Part shown: positions 33,969-44,077 of the stretch, in pieces | Numbering within the stretch: the stretch's first letter is position 1 | How the letters are laid out: every line of letters begins with the position of its first letter | Assembly (NCBI GenBank): GCA_033816765.1 | Contig: CM066288.1 | Span: forward strand, 186,001-250,000 | Length of the DNA stretch: 64,000 nucleotides | Source of the DNA: Nothopassalora personata | Lineage: Eukaryota; Ascomycota; Dothideomycetes; Mycosphaerellales; Mycosphaerellaceae | Direction: 5' to 3' | Program-made: the position numbers and the translations under genes | The notes under the pieces: model-generated | The model's database searches: none | Told to the model about the DNA's origin: nothing | Seen by the model: only the letters and a program-made list of their open reading frames with translations

Positions 33969-35465
33969 ATGGACCAGACACGGTCGCCGCAGCAGACACC
34001 TCAGCAGCGGGAGTTGGTGTTTTGTCATCAGTGCGAGAACGAGTGGTACCGGGACGAGCATGGCATCATTTGTCCAGAATGCAATTCCGACTTCACGGAG
34101 ATAATCGAGGCCGACCACGACCCGCGCGAAGACGGTGAGGTGCCAGAACTGAGGCCTCAGTCTCCAGGCCACAACCACGAATGGTATGCACGAAATGCAC
34201 CAGATCCCGACGAAGGCGATATTGATGATTTACACTGGGAGGAAAACACACCTGGTGGACCTCCTGGTGGCAGATTGACTGGAACGCTGACAAGGAACAT
34301 TAGGCTTGGTGGTCCAGGTGGACAGCAAGGCGGACAGGCGGGTGGCGGGCTGTTGGGGATGCTGGGTCCTATACTACAGGGTGCGTTAGGTGGCGCCATG
34401 AATCCGCCCCGGCAGCAAGGTCATGGAGGTCATGGACAAGAGCGAGGAACACCAGGCGCAGAAGGCGAACATCCACCAGGATCGCCACCTGGTGATCATC
34501 AGCGCGGTAATGGAGGCACATTCACACGTCACGCCCACGGCCCTGGCTATTCGTTCACGATCACCACTTCTTCCGGCGGTAACCTGTTTCCTAGAGACGC
34601 AAACAATCCGCAACCATTCCAACCACAACCCGACAACCTCGAGCGACTCATGGCACAAATGTTCGCGAACATTGGCGCAGGCCCACGTATGCAAGGTCCT
34701 GGTGCTGGCGGCCCATTCACGATGGGCATGGGGGGCGGTCCAGGTGGAGGAGCCATGGGAGCCCACCCTTTGATGTTTGGTGACATCTTCCAACTTCTCG
34801 GCGGTGGAGCTCATGGCGACGCTGTGTACAGTCAAGAAGCTCTTGATCGAGTCATAACACAGCTCATGGAGCAGCACCAATCCGGCAATGCCCCTGGCCC
34901 AGCTTCGACAGAAGCGATTGAGAATCTACCCAAAAAGCAGATTTCGGAGAAAGACCTGGATGAGCAGGGTGAAGCCAACTGCAGTATATGCATGGACGCT
35001 ACTGAGATCGGAAGTACTGTCACGGAGCTACCGTGTCATCATTGGTTCCATTTTGACTGCATCAAGTCCTGGCTGACCGAGCACGACACTTGCCCACACT
35101 GTCGGCAAGGAATCATGCCAAAGGATGAGAATGCCAGGTCAGACCGTCCACGTCACTCCAACCAGGCTCCCATGCATGATATGCATTCGCCTGACTATCA
35201 GAGTGCTCCAAGCGTGCCAGGCGGCTACCCTTTTCCGCGACAAGACTCTAGCAGTGCGGAAGGCAGTGGCCGTGGCAACGGCTCACAGCAGAATCCCTTC
35301 CGAGTCTCGGAGTCGCCAGAGCGTAGTCGTAACGGCGGTGCGGCAGGTGGACTTTTCGGCCGGATGCGTCAAGCGTTCAGCCCGGGCGGCAGTAACAACA
35401 ATTCGAGCAATACCGACAGCGAAGGATCCGGAGGGCAAAGTGGTCATCAAAGTTCTGGTAATTAA
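33969..35465 (+). CDS. RING-H2 E3 ubiquitin ligase, RNF115/RNF126-like
   Basis: An intronless frame of 498 residues. The N-terminal zinc ribbon is C19-x2-C22 ... C35-x2-C38 (FCHQCENEWYRDEHG, ICPECNSDF), as in RNF126/RNF115 and plant BCA2-type ligases. The middle is Gly/Pro/Gln-rich and disordered, with a short conserved helix YSQEALDRVITQLMEQHQSG before the RING. The C3H2C3 RING-H2 lies at about 337-380: CSICMDATEIG, LPCHHWFHFDCIKSWLTEH and CPHCRQGI, with all eight metal ligands present. The tail is Ser/Asn/Gly-rich. Such ligases attach ubiquitin in protein quality control and membrane trafficking; the target is unknown. Confidence 0.93.
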   Translation: MDQTRSPQQTPQQRELVFCHQCENEWYRDEHGIICPECNSDFTEIIEADHDPREDGEVPELRPQSPGHNHEWYARNAPDPDEGDIDDLHWEENTPGGPPGGRLTGTLTRNIRLGGPGGQQGGQAGGGLLGMLGPILQGALGGAMNPPRQQGHGGHGQERGTPGAEGEHPPGSPPGDHQRGNGGTFTRHAHGPGYSFTITTSSGGNLFPRDANNPQPFQPQPDNLERLMAQMFANIGAGPRMQGPGAGGPFTMGMGGGPGGGAMGAHPLMFGDIFQLLGGGAHGDAVYSQEALDRVITQLMEQHQSGNAPGPASTEAIENLPKKQISEKDLDEQGEANCSICMDATEIGSTVTELPCHHWFHFDCIKSWLTEHDTCPHCRQGIMPKDENARSDRPRHSNQAPMHDMHSPDYQSAPSVPGGYPFPRQDSSSAEGSGRGNGSQQNPFRVSESPERSRNGGAAGGLFGRMRQAFSPGGSNNNSSNTDSEGSGGQSGHQSSGN

Positions 35466-35785
35466 AGACTGCCGATGCACCACACGGCGCAGCATTGCAA
35501 GGCGTTCAGGGAGTCGAGAACGGTGATCTAGCCGTTGTTTGCATAGCATGAAGCGTTGACGTTTTGTAACATAGATGAGATCCCCGAAGCGATCGACGAA
35601 GGAGACGGCGACAGGAGCGAGAGACGGCGAGCCCGAGTTTACCGTAGACTATCGGCAGTTAGGCACGGGAAGCGATGGCAAGGATCTCGTCATCAGGATA
35701 GATCAGTTGGCTCTCAGAGGGCTTGAGTGATCGCTGCCAGGATAGAGACATTATCTGAGGTGAAGACTCATCATACTTTGTATAA

Positions 35786-36108
35786 ATGCTTCCCTTGGTG
35801 GTCTCCACCTCGATCGCTTCTGCTGTGTTTGGCCGGCGTATGCTGGATGTTCAGCTTGGGCTGTCTAAGCAAACACAGTCATGCCGGCGCACGCCACGCC
35901 ATCAGGTGTACTGCAGCTGTCATTCGCGTGCACAGTGCCACTGAAAACACACTTGTTCAACCAAGGCTGCGGCGGTCGGCGCACCTACAACCCGATGGAG
36001 TTGTACAGCCTGTGTCAACAGCGGCTCCTGGTCGACAACCATATTTGTGCAAGCCGTGTCGAACCAAGAACAATGGACGATTGCTGCAGTACGAAGCTTA
36101 CTCTTTGA
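35786..36108 (+). CDS. Possible small secreted six-cysteine protein
   Basis: Two exons by eye: 35786-35837 and 35906-36108, with a 68-base intron (GTATGC ... ATCAG) that keeps the phase, giving 84 residues. The start MLPLVVSTSIASAVFG resembles a short signal peptide. The remainder holds six Cys, in FACT, NQGCGG, SLCQQ, HICAS and DDCC. The alternative is an unspliced 75-codon frame from the ATG at 35881 without a signal peptide. A TATAAA directly abuts the proposed ATG, which is unusual for a start site. No family recognised; the model is speculative. Confidence 0.28.
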
Positions 36109-37084
36109 GCTGCATTGATCACATCACAAGGAGGCGTAATGAATGAATATTCGAGAGCCATGCGGCTGGAGCCTCCCGTTTTTTTCCCTGTCGAACAGCT
36201 TTCCAACTGGCCTTTGGATGGGTCTACTCTGCTTTGATTAAGTCCAGGACAAGATATCACGCTACGTTTCAAACGTACACAAATCCGCACGCTCAACAAT
36301 TCCTCCGGAGCGATCTGATTGCTCCGGAACCGCTTGAAGAACGCCTTCTTCATATTGTATATCACATATGGACCTGAAAACAACACATACGGCTAGCTGC
36401 AGGTCCAAGCCGACGAATACGCTTCTTCGAGTACAACATGACATGCCACGCTCATGGCCACTCTCCGGATAGGCCAACGGCCTTCGACTTGAGCATGCGA
36501 CCATCAGCACGCGACAGATGCCAGTACGTTATCTCACCTTCCACAACGCCAAATGAGCGGGATACTTCATTCTGCTTGGATGCACTGCACCTCCTTACTG
36601 GCGATATCGGAAGTGAAGCTACTCTGATAAGCTTGACATGGGGCCTAGTGTCAACCACATTTGTTTGCTATCGTGGTTGAATATCATGCATTTATGCCCT
36701 GAATATGCTGTGGACACCGCTGGCTGCGCCCCTGTAGGGTTATAGATTGATGAGAGTACTTTATATAAGGCAAGAGGGTTCCTTTTGTGTTTGCTGAAGA
36801 CACTGCCATCGAGGTTACTTTCTTTTCGCATTCACTTCACGATACTGTCACATTGACTTCTGCTAGCGTAGCACAACAGTGCTGGCTCACATCTTAAAAC
36901 TGTCACTTACAAGCAGTCTTTTCACGACGGCATATAAGAAAAGCACTTCTCATCGTTCTTTCGAACAGATATCGACAAACAACAACCACTACCAACCCAC
37001 CTGCAGTCATCGAGCTGCCTCTTCGCTTCAACACTTCAACGCTATCAACGCCAAAAACACATCGATACTGGTATTGCGCTCACG
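36109..37084. other. Intergenic region upstream of the metalloprotease gene, about 1 kb
   Basis: No supportable gene. A TATATAAGG-like sequence occurs near 36768 and another ATATAAG near 36933. The latter lies about 150 bases before the metalloprotease start, in a plausible place for a TATA element. The last 100 bases are CA-rich leader. Confidence 0.4.
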
Positions 37085-37971
37085 ATGAAGCTCCTCGCCC
37101 TTCTTACTACTGCTGGTCTGGCCGCTGCAGCAGGTCTCACTCGCTGCGGTACTGCTGATCCAGATGACAATCTCAAGACGCAACTCAACGAAGCCTACTT
37201 CAGCCGCCCATCGTACAGCAAAATCGCCACGGCCGAGAACTCCAGAGTCATCGATACTTACATTCACGTCGTGACAACCCAAGCCAAGCGCAGCAAGTAC
37301 ACCAAGGACATGATCAACGAGCAGGTAAGTCACCCCAACCTCTCCCTGTACCAAACACTCTACTGACCACACACCTCCAGATGAACATCATGAACTCCGC
37401 CTACAACTCTTTCGGCGTCACCTTCAACACAGTCTCTATCGACTTCACCATCAACGCCGACTGGGCCGCCGCCATGATGAGCAGCGCGGAAGAATACGAC
37501 ATGAAGGCCTCTCTCCACAAAGGAAACTACTCCGACCTGAACCTCTACTTCACCTCCGACCTCCCCAACGCTGTCCTCGGCTTCTGCTACTTCCCCGTCG
37601 CCGCGCCCACCTCCGACGACCTCATCCTCGACGGCTGCATGTGCCTCGCCGACTCCCTCCCCAACGGCACCGCCGAGCACTACAACCAAGGCCTCACCGC
37701 CGTGCACGAGACAGGCCACTGGTTCGGTCTCTACCACGTCTTTCAAGGAAAGTCATGCTCCGGCAGTGGTGACTCCGTCCAGGACACACCCGTGCAGAAA
37801 GTGGCGACTGAGGGATGCCCAAAGGTCCAGGATAGTTGCCCCGGGAAGCTGGGTAATGACTCGATTCATAACTTCATGGATTATAGCTATGATGAGTGCA
37901 TGACTGAGTTCTCGGAGGGACAGACTGAGAGGGCCACTGCTATTTACGATCAGCAGAGGGCTGGGAAGTAG
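37085..37971 (+). CDS. Secreted M43-type zinc metalloprotease
   Basis: Two exons: 37085-37324 and 37381-37971, with a 56-base intron (GTAAGT ... CCAG); 276 residues. The signal peptide is MKLLALLTTAGLAAAAG. The extended zinc motif is H189-E-T-G-H193-W-F-G-L-Y-H199, with the downstream Met-turn in HNFMDYSYDEC. There are several cysteine pairs, including GCMCLAD and GCPKVQDSC, as in fungal MEP1-like extracellular metalloproteases of the pappalysin (M43) family. All catalytic residues are present. Such enzymes degrade extracellular protein for nutrition and are sometimes induced on hosts. Codons in exon 2 are strongly C-ending (e.g. CTC, GCC, GAC), more than in most neighbours, which may reflect high expression. 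Confidence 0.94.
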
Positions 37972-38415
37972 GCTCGACTTGAGTTGATGAGGAATTTGGG
38001 TGTTCGTTGCATCTGGCGTGGAGTTAGGGTACAGGCAAGCTTCATGGGGTGAGCTGAGCTCGATTTCGTTCTTACAGGCCGCGAGCTCTGTGTTCTCGGA
38101 ATTTCTTCGACACTAGCTCTTGATGATAGAGGACTTTCTCCATGGGTGGGAGTGGGAATGAGTGGCTTGGTTTTGGTCTCTTCGGAGTGAGAGATACCAC
38201 AGATGATATGATACGGCGGCAGCAATAACGAGACAGTATGTGAGAAATGAGATGACCAACTATTCAAGGGTTTCATTCATCATTGTAGCTATCTTCTCGT
38301 CTGCTTTCAAGGGTCCTCTTGTGGTTGCAGCGAAGCGAAGCACGTCGCAGCTGGTACGGCATATGGCGAGTGCTGTATTCTCTCGTGTGTCGCCCGTTTG
38401 TCTCACTCCCACCGC
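37972..38415. other. Convergent intergenic region, about 0.4 kb
   Basis: 3' flanks of the metalloprotease and SNF2 genes. Nothing recognised. Confidence 0.5.
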
Positions 38416-41400
38416 TTACTTGAAAAGGTCTTTCAGCTGATCCATCCGCATCTTGGCCTCTTCGTTCTTGCTTCGCTTTCGCTCCATGGAGAGCTTAGCC
38501 AGATCCTCCTTCTTATTCTGCATGTCGAGGATTGGCTCCTCAACAGACCCCTTCATGATGTAGTGCTTGATCACGACATCTCTCTTCTGACCAATCCGAT
38601 GGATACGGTCCACGGCTTGGTGTTCGACACCTGGGTTGAACTGAGGCTCCATGACGTAGGCCTTGTTTGCGGCAGTGAAATTGAGGCCTTGTCCACCTGC
38701 CTTGATCGAGACGAGCATAACCCGAACGTGCTCGACGGTGGTGAAGATTTTGAGGGACTCAGACCGCTGCTTGACTGACATCTTGCCATCGATGCGAACG
38801 TAGCCGATGTTGTTCTGCACTAGTGCGAACTCGATGAGGTCCAGGTACTGAGTCCAGCCACTGAAGACGACTGAGCGGACAGGCGGCTCGCCCTTTGGCA
38901 GCTGAGACGTCTCAACCTCGGACTGCCGCAGGTCTTCCAGAAGCGCCTTGACTTTGGTGTGAGGTCCGCTGTAGGTGTTCTCATCCCACTTCGCAATTCC
39001 GGCTCGGCTTGGGGCATTCTTGCGCTCATCGCTGAAACGTTCCAGGGTAGAGCGACGTAGTGGGTAGAAGCCGTAGCGTACATAGTTGTTGCAGTGGGGA
39101 CACGCGTGATGCTGGTCTACGGACATGTTTTGCTGCACCTCCTCATGGTGCGTGGCGGTGCATTTCGTGCAGATGAGGTGATAGCAAGCTGTGAGATGCC
39201 CGAAGACGTCTGACTTACCATTGAATGTACCAGCATCAACCGCACCCGCACTCGAATCCGCGTCTTCGTCGTCGCTGGAGTTCTCGACTTCATCTTGAGC
39301 CTGTTCCTCATCGGGAGGAATCAAGTGCTCTGCACACGATTCGCAAAGTGCCATCATGCTATCTTGCAGCATCTTGAAGTACTCGTACGCCTGCTTTTCC
39401 GTGACGAAGTCGGTCTCGGTCTCGAACTCTGGCTCATCGCCAATATCAATCACGATAGCGTTGTCAGGGTCGTCGCCCTCGATGTCCTTCATGTCTTCAT
39501 CCGTAACCATCTCACGCCCGTGAGCACAGATGGCACGCAAGCGACCCAGTGACTTGAGGATGTGTGCGTAGGACTTGCCTTGCAGCTTTTTGCCGCCACC
39601 GCTAAGCGTGTTGAACTGAGAGCGAGTCCGAGTGGCAAACTTCCGGTAGAGCGCACCTTCGGCCTCGGAGAAGTTGAGGAATTCGCGCGTTTGCAAACGC
39701 TCCGGGAGGCCAACAGTGTTCTTGAGCCGACGAAGAGTGATGCTACCTGATAGGATCTGCAACTTCTGAATAACATCCACATCGCCATTCTTGAAAGGCG
39801 CCATGATGTACTGATGCCAGGTCTTCAGGTTGTCGAACGGCTTGAGACGCAGGAACTTGATCAGGGCACCGAGATCGTTCAGGCCGTTCTGGACTGGTGT
39901 ACCGGTGACTGCCCAACGTCGCTCAGCTTCGAGCTCGCAGCAACCCTTGAAGATCTTGGTTGCCGAGTTGCGGATGGAGTGCGCTTCGTCAAGCACAATG
40001 CGGAACCAGTTGATAGCCCGCAGGGCAGAGTATCTCATGCTGGCGCCATTGCTGAACTCGGATGCCGCAGTGTTGTAAGTTGTCAGTACAATGTCGAATT
40101 TTGAAAGCTCCTCTGTGTCTTGCATTCTGGAATCGCCATGGTAGGTGTAATATCGCATCTTCCCCTCAACCGTGTGCTGTTTGATCTGCTCTTGCCAGTT
40201 GGACAGCACTGACTTTGGACAGATGATGAGTGTTCCTCTGCTGTTGCACTCGAGATGTTCCGAATCTGGAGCTTCGTCCCGTCGATGGCGCCGCGAGGCC
40301 TCGCGTGTCTCTGCAATCAAGGACAGTATGCTGAGGGTCTTGCCGAGGCCCATGACGTCGGCAAGGATGCCTCCTTTGATTGGTTCTGGCTTCTCTGTGA
40401 CAACAGCATCTGTGACCAGGTGGTACCACGACGGCCTCCCGTTATCTTGTGGTCGATACTTCCACAATGAATGGCTCGGACTGTCGTCGGTATAATCATT
40501 CCGCTCGCGGTCCATCAGGAAGTGAAGCGCCTTCTTCTGGTGTGCCATGAGTGGGCTCTTGATGATTGCGTCGTTGACTTCCATCTCGGGCAGCTCTTCA
40601 GCCTTTGCCAAGCCATCAAACATGCTGCTGGCCTCCCGACGCATTTCCTCGACAGTGCGACCAACCGCCTGGAAGGCATTCTGCGGTCTGGGGCCAAGAA
40701 CACTACCAGGCTGTTTCGGAAGCTGGAGAGGCTGCTTCTCGTGCGGGTTGACGATCAGTTTTCCGACTGGTGTGATTGGTGAACTCAACCACTGCTGCTT
40801 TTGCGACAACCATTGGCCAATGCGATCGGTGAAGCGACGACGTCCAAAGAGGGTGATGTCGACCTTGATGTGAGTTGAAACCCTCTTTCCACTGTAGTCA
40901 CCCTCCTTCTTTTTTCGAGTCGGGAGGAACATCTTCATTCTCGTACCGTTCAGCTTAGCGCCGTCGACGAGCGGACACAAGGCTGATGCTACCTTGGGAT
41001 CCAGATGACCAAACTTCCTCTTAGTACGATCCATCAGCTCGATTACGGTGTTTGATGACGGTTTCCGGACATAGTTGATCGCCATAGCTGGCCAATTGTC
41101 CTTGCCGACGGCCTTGGCAGCGCCGCCTTCCGACGTATGCGGGATCATGTATGCATTGCAGCTGGCATGAAGGATGCCTAGACAGACTTCATCGTCACCG
41201 TTCTCCCTGATGAACTGCACTTCGTCGTCGTCATTCTCGTTGGTGAGATCCACCGTCTCTCCAGCAGAAGCGGCGATCCGCTTTCGTTCTTCCTTGAGGT
41301 GGTTGGACAGCATTCCTCCACTTCCACTTTGTACTGCTTGGCCTTTGGCCTTCTTGCGTTCATCTTCCGTGACGCCTTCGATGACTTGCACTTTGCGCTT

Positions 41401-41715
41401 TCGCGATGGTGTGTCTTCACGCTCGTGGGTGTTATGCAGATTTTCGATCATGCTGCTGATGCCGAAATTGTCGTTATCGGGGTCGTCTTGCCCGGCAATC
41501 GAGTCCTTGTTGTCTGCTTGAGTCGCGCTGCTGCTGCCTGCTGCCTTCGGGTTGAGCAGAGCTCTTGGATTGTAGGTTGGTGGCGAAAGCTGCTCATTAT
41601 TCGGGATTGCGCTCGCTGGCTTGCGGGTCTGTTGGGGGCCTGAATAGGGTTCAGTGTCAGATGGCGGCATTGACATGAAGGCGTAGTTGATGTATTCAGG
41701 CGCAAGAGGCTCCAT
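38416..41715 (-). CDS. SNF2-family ATPase with RING and HIRAN-like regions (Rad5/HLTF-like)
   Basis: An intronless frame of 1099 residues. Order: disordered N-terminus with a basic nuclear-signal-like SRKRKVQ; a HIRAN-like segment at about 165-290; the SNF2 helicase N-lobe with ADVMGLGKTLSILSL (motif I, ~452) and DEAHS (motif II, ~575); a RING-like C3HC4 set at about 790-880 (LCESCAEHL, CYHLICTKC, CPHCNNYV) interrupted by an acidic insert; and the C-lobe at about 935-1055 with VRIDGKMSVKQR, GGQGLNFTAAN and VDRIHRIGQKRDV (motif VI). The RING inserted between the lobes plus a HIRAN-like region is the Rad5/HLTF/SMARCA3 plan. Those nuclear proteins remodel stalled forks and polyubiquitinate PCNA. 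Whether it is the Rad5 orthologue or a Uls1/Rad16-side paralogue needs phylogeny. Confidence 0.92.
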   Translation of the reverse strand: MEPLAPEYINYAFMSMPPSDTEPYSGPQQTRKPASAIPNNEQLSPPTYNPRALLNPKAAGSSSATQADNKDSIAGQDDPDNDNFGISSMIENLHNTHEREDTPSRKRKVQVIEGVTEDERKKAKGQAVQSGSGGMLSNHLKEERKRIAASAGETVDLTNENDDDEVQFIRENGDDEVCLGILHASCNAYMIPHTSEGGAAKAVGKDNWPAMAINYVRKPSSNTVIELMDRTKRKFGHLDPKVASALCPLVDGAKLNGTRMKMFLPTRKKKEGDYSGKRVSTHIKVDITLFGRRRFTDRIGQWLSQKQQWLSSPITPVGKLIVNPHEKQPLQLPKQPGSVLGPRPQNAFQAVGRTVEEMRREASSMFDGLAKAEELPEMEVNDAIIKSPLMAHQKKALHFLMDRERNDYTDDSPSHSLWKYRPQDNGRPSWYHLVTDAVVTEKPEPIKGGILADVMGLGKTLSILSLIAETREASRRHRRDEAPDSEHLECNSRGTLIICPKSVLSNWQEQIKQHTVEGKMRYYTYHGDSRMQDTEELSKFDIVLTTYNTAASEFSNGASMRYSALRAINWFRIVLDEAHSIRNSATKIFKGCCELEAERRWAVTGTPVQNGLNDLGALIKFLRLKPFDNLKTWHQYIMAPFKNGDVDVIQKLQILSGSITLRRLKNTVGLPERLQTREFLNFSEAEGALYRKFATRTRSQFNTLSGGGKKLQGKSYAHILKSLGRLRAICAHGREMVTDEDMKDIEGDDPDNAIVIDIGDEPEFETETDFVTEKQAYEYFKMLQDSMMALCESCAEHLIPPDEEQAQDEVENSSDDEDADSSAGAVDAGTFNGKSDVFGHLTACYHLICTKCTATHHEEVQQNMSVDQHHACPHCNNYVRYGFYPLRRSTLERFSDERKNAPSRAGIAKWDENTYSGPHTKVKALLEDLRQSEVETSQLPKGEPPVRSVVFSGWTQYLDLIEFALVQNNIGYVRIDGKMSVKQRSESLKIFTTVEHVRVMLVSIKAGGQGLNFTAANKAYVMEPQFNPGVEHQAVDRIHRIGQKRDVVIKHYIMKGSVEEPILDMQNKKEDLAKLSMERKRSKNEEAKMRMDQLKDLFK

Positions 41716-42785
41716 CTTGGCGATGTGGGCTCGAGCACCAGAGGGCGGTGAATTTGATATCTCTCAAGAGGGGTGGCGAACGGATAGTTCTGCAAAAGAA
41801 AAGGTGGATATATTGCATGCAAGTGGTGACCGTTGCGGATGCGTCGTGTTGGTGTTGGAAAGATTGAGGTGTGTTGAGTTTTGAAGATCCCCTTTCATAG
41901 CTGGGGCGGTGGACGTTCAAGATATGCGTGCATGTGATGCTGATGGTGATTCAAGCACAAGTGAAGCTGAGCAAGGCGGCAAGTGGAAATTCTAACGTAC
42001 CATTGTTCTGCGGTGTTCTGTTCCCTTTCGCCTTCTCTTTTGCGAAGGCTTTCGGGTTCAACAACAGTGCGGGATTCATCCCTCATGTATAATCCGCGTG
42101 CGATAATGTAGTTGGCCCGATGTGATGGTATGTGGCGAAGCGTGAGTCGAGAACGATAGATCGAGACATGCAACAGCACAGTCTCAGGCCCAAGACGCGT
42201 CGAAGTCAAAAGTAGGCTCCAGAGAACTCCCGAACGCCGAAACAGAATGATAGAGGAAGATGTAGATAGGATATTGACGACGAAGCAGTGGAAGTCATCA
42301 TGTCGGCGTTTGCCGCTAGCGCGTTCCCGTGAAAGCAGTGCGAGGACTACTCATATCGCCATGATCTGCTAAGGGACGACCACGAATCCGTGCTGTGCAG
42401 ATCGTCGCGATAACTGCGAGAGATTGGACTACATTGAGGAACATCCCACAGCGACTCTTCAGGTCGGTCTGCAACCCCACGCGTCAAGCACGCGTTGTGT
42501 CGAGACCGACACTCTTCCGCTCGAGCAGCCCGGTGATTACGCAGAAACACCCCTCGCACCCATGGATCGATTCGCGAGGACATGACTGAGGCTGTTGATT
42601 ATCCATAGTACTCGCAGACATACAGTCTCAAGCGAGATTGCAAGCAGGCCTACTGCAATCACGGTATCACGAAATCATCAAGGTACTTGACAAGGATCGC
42701 AGCTTATGTATGTATGGTATGGTATATACCGTGGAGCATTCTTATTCCAACTTTCGCCTTCTCCTGCTTCTCCACTCAACGCGAC
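41716..42785. other. Intergenic region, about 1.1 kb
   Basis: Upstream region of the SNF2 gene and 3' flank of the GFA gene. A 64-codon plus frame at 42395-42589 has no recognisable feature. Nothing else seen. Confidence 0.5.
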
Positions 42786-43245
42786 TTACGCAACTTCCTT
42801 TTGCTGTGCACAGCTCCACGGCGTGCACCACTCGGGCGCATTCTTACGATAGATCTCGAGCCCGGGCTTGTGCTTGGCGACCACGGCTTCATCGTCAATA
42901 GTGCCAGCTTTCAAAATCAAGAGCCCAGGCATCGACTTGGTATCGGCCACGATGATCGTTCCACACTTTCCGCAGTTGCGGTAATGAACCGTGTTGCCGG
43001 AGTCGGCCTTTCGATCGTACTTGAAGTCTGTTCCAGAGAGCTTCCTGAACTGGGACATGGTCAGATTCTGTAAACACCAACGGGCTATATCTACATACAC
43101 TGTCGTCGGGGATCATGAAGTTGAAGCTGCCATTGGTACCGGCAGTCTTCCTGCATGGAATGCAATGGCAGACCGCTACGGCTGCTGGCTCGCCAGTGTA
43201 CTCGTACGTCCAGTCGCCGCACACACAGCTTCCTTTGGTAGCCAT
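42786..43245 (-). CDS. GFA/CENP-V-fold zinc protein
   Basis: Two exons: 43245-43099 and 43049-42786, with a 49-base intron (GTATGT ... CCCAG) containing a CTGAC branch site; 136 residues. An earlier AG at 43068 would give a 31-base intron in the same phase, which is too short, so the second AG is preferred. The protein shows the family cysteine pattern: SCVCGDW, AVCHCIPCRKTAG and CGKCGT, i.e. CxC ... CxCxxC ... CxxC, binding two zinc ions. Members are annotated as glutathione-dependent formaldehyde-activating enzymes, but most have no proven activity, so catalysis is not claimed. Confidence 0.88.
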
Positions 43246-44077
43246 GATGGTAGTTTGTTTCTTGATGCTGGACACACTTGGGGAACTAGTGTTACGAGGA
43301 CTTGATCAAGAGAGCATTCGAGAGGGGGCTAAATGAGGTGGACCAGCAAGAAAGCTTGAACACATAGACGTCGTTGACTCCTGCACGGCAATCACGGTAG
43401 TAGGTACCTCTGCTGTTGACCGTGCACTTCGACTCTTATTGCTTTCTCGACCCCACCATCCTTCTTCCCCATGGAATATACTACAGCCTGAGCAGAATCC
43501 GCGCAAACCTACGACAAGCAATATCGCTGCGATAGGTGAGAGATGATCCCGAGGAAAGCCGTAGGCGTGGAGATGCAAGATGCCACTTTACGAAACATTG
43601 GTACCGAGTGGGGAAGACCATGGCCAGCTTTAAGTTCCTCTTCTGCGTTGGGGGGATATGAGCGACGAGCGTCTTGTATTTAGTTTGCCTCAGGCTCATA
43701 GCATACCGCACGAAGACAAGCGGGCCAATGAATCTTCTACATGCTCTCGCCCTGATTCCATTAGTTCGTACGAACAGACTGATTAATGCTGAAGTCTTCC
43801 ATCTGACGTGTGCATTGTTTCACACTAGCGTGAATAATGAGCCGAGATAAGATCTCACCCCACATGTCGAGTGGCTGTGGCGCATCCATCAACTCGTCAG
43901 CACACGGCAGGCTACAGGCTACAGCTTGGATGTGCTTGCTTTGCCCTCGTACCACACTGCTGCACATGTTGGCTTGTCGTTGAACTGCCTCCCACGAGTA
44001 CCTAACACCGTGGAGCTGTCACGCGTGGATCATCCTCAAGTATTGCTATCTCAGGAAATCGATTTTGATCCGTTAAG
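43246..44077. other. Divergent intergenic region, about 0.8 kb
   Basis: It lies between the GFA gene (minus) and the UIM protein gene (plus) and must hold both promoters. No supportable gene. Confidence 0.5.

Noticed and set aside
43068..43098. 31-base intron in the GFA gene
   Set aside because: Too short for a fungal spliceosomal intron; the AG at 43050 gives 49 bases with a CTGAC branch site and the same phase.
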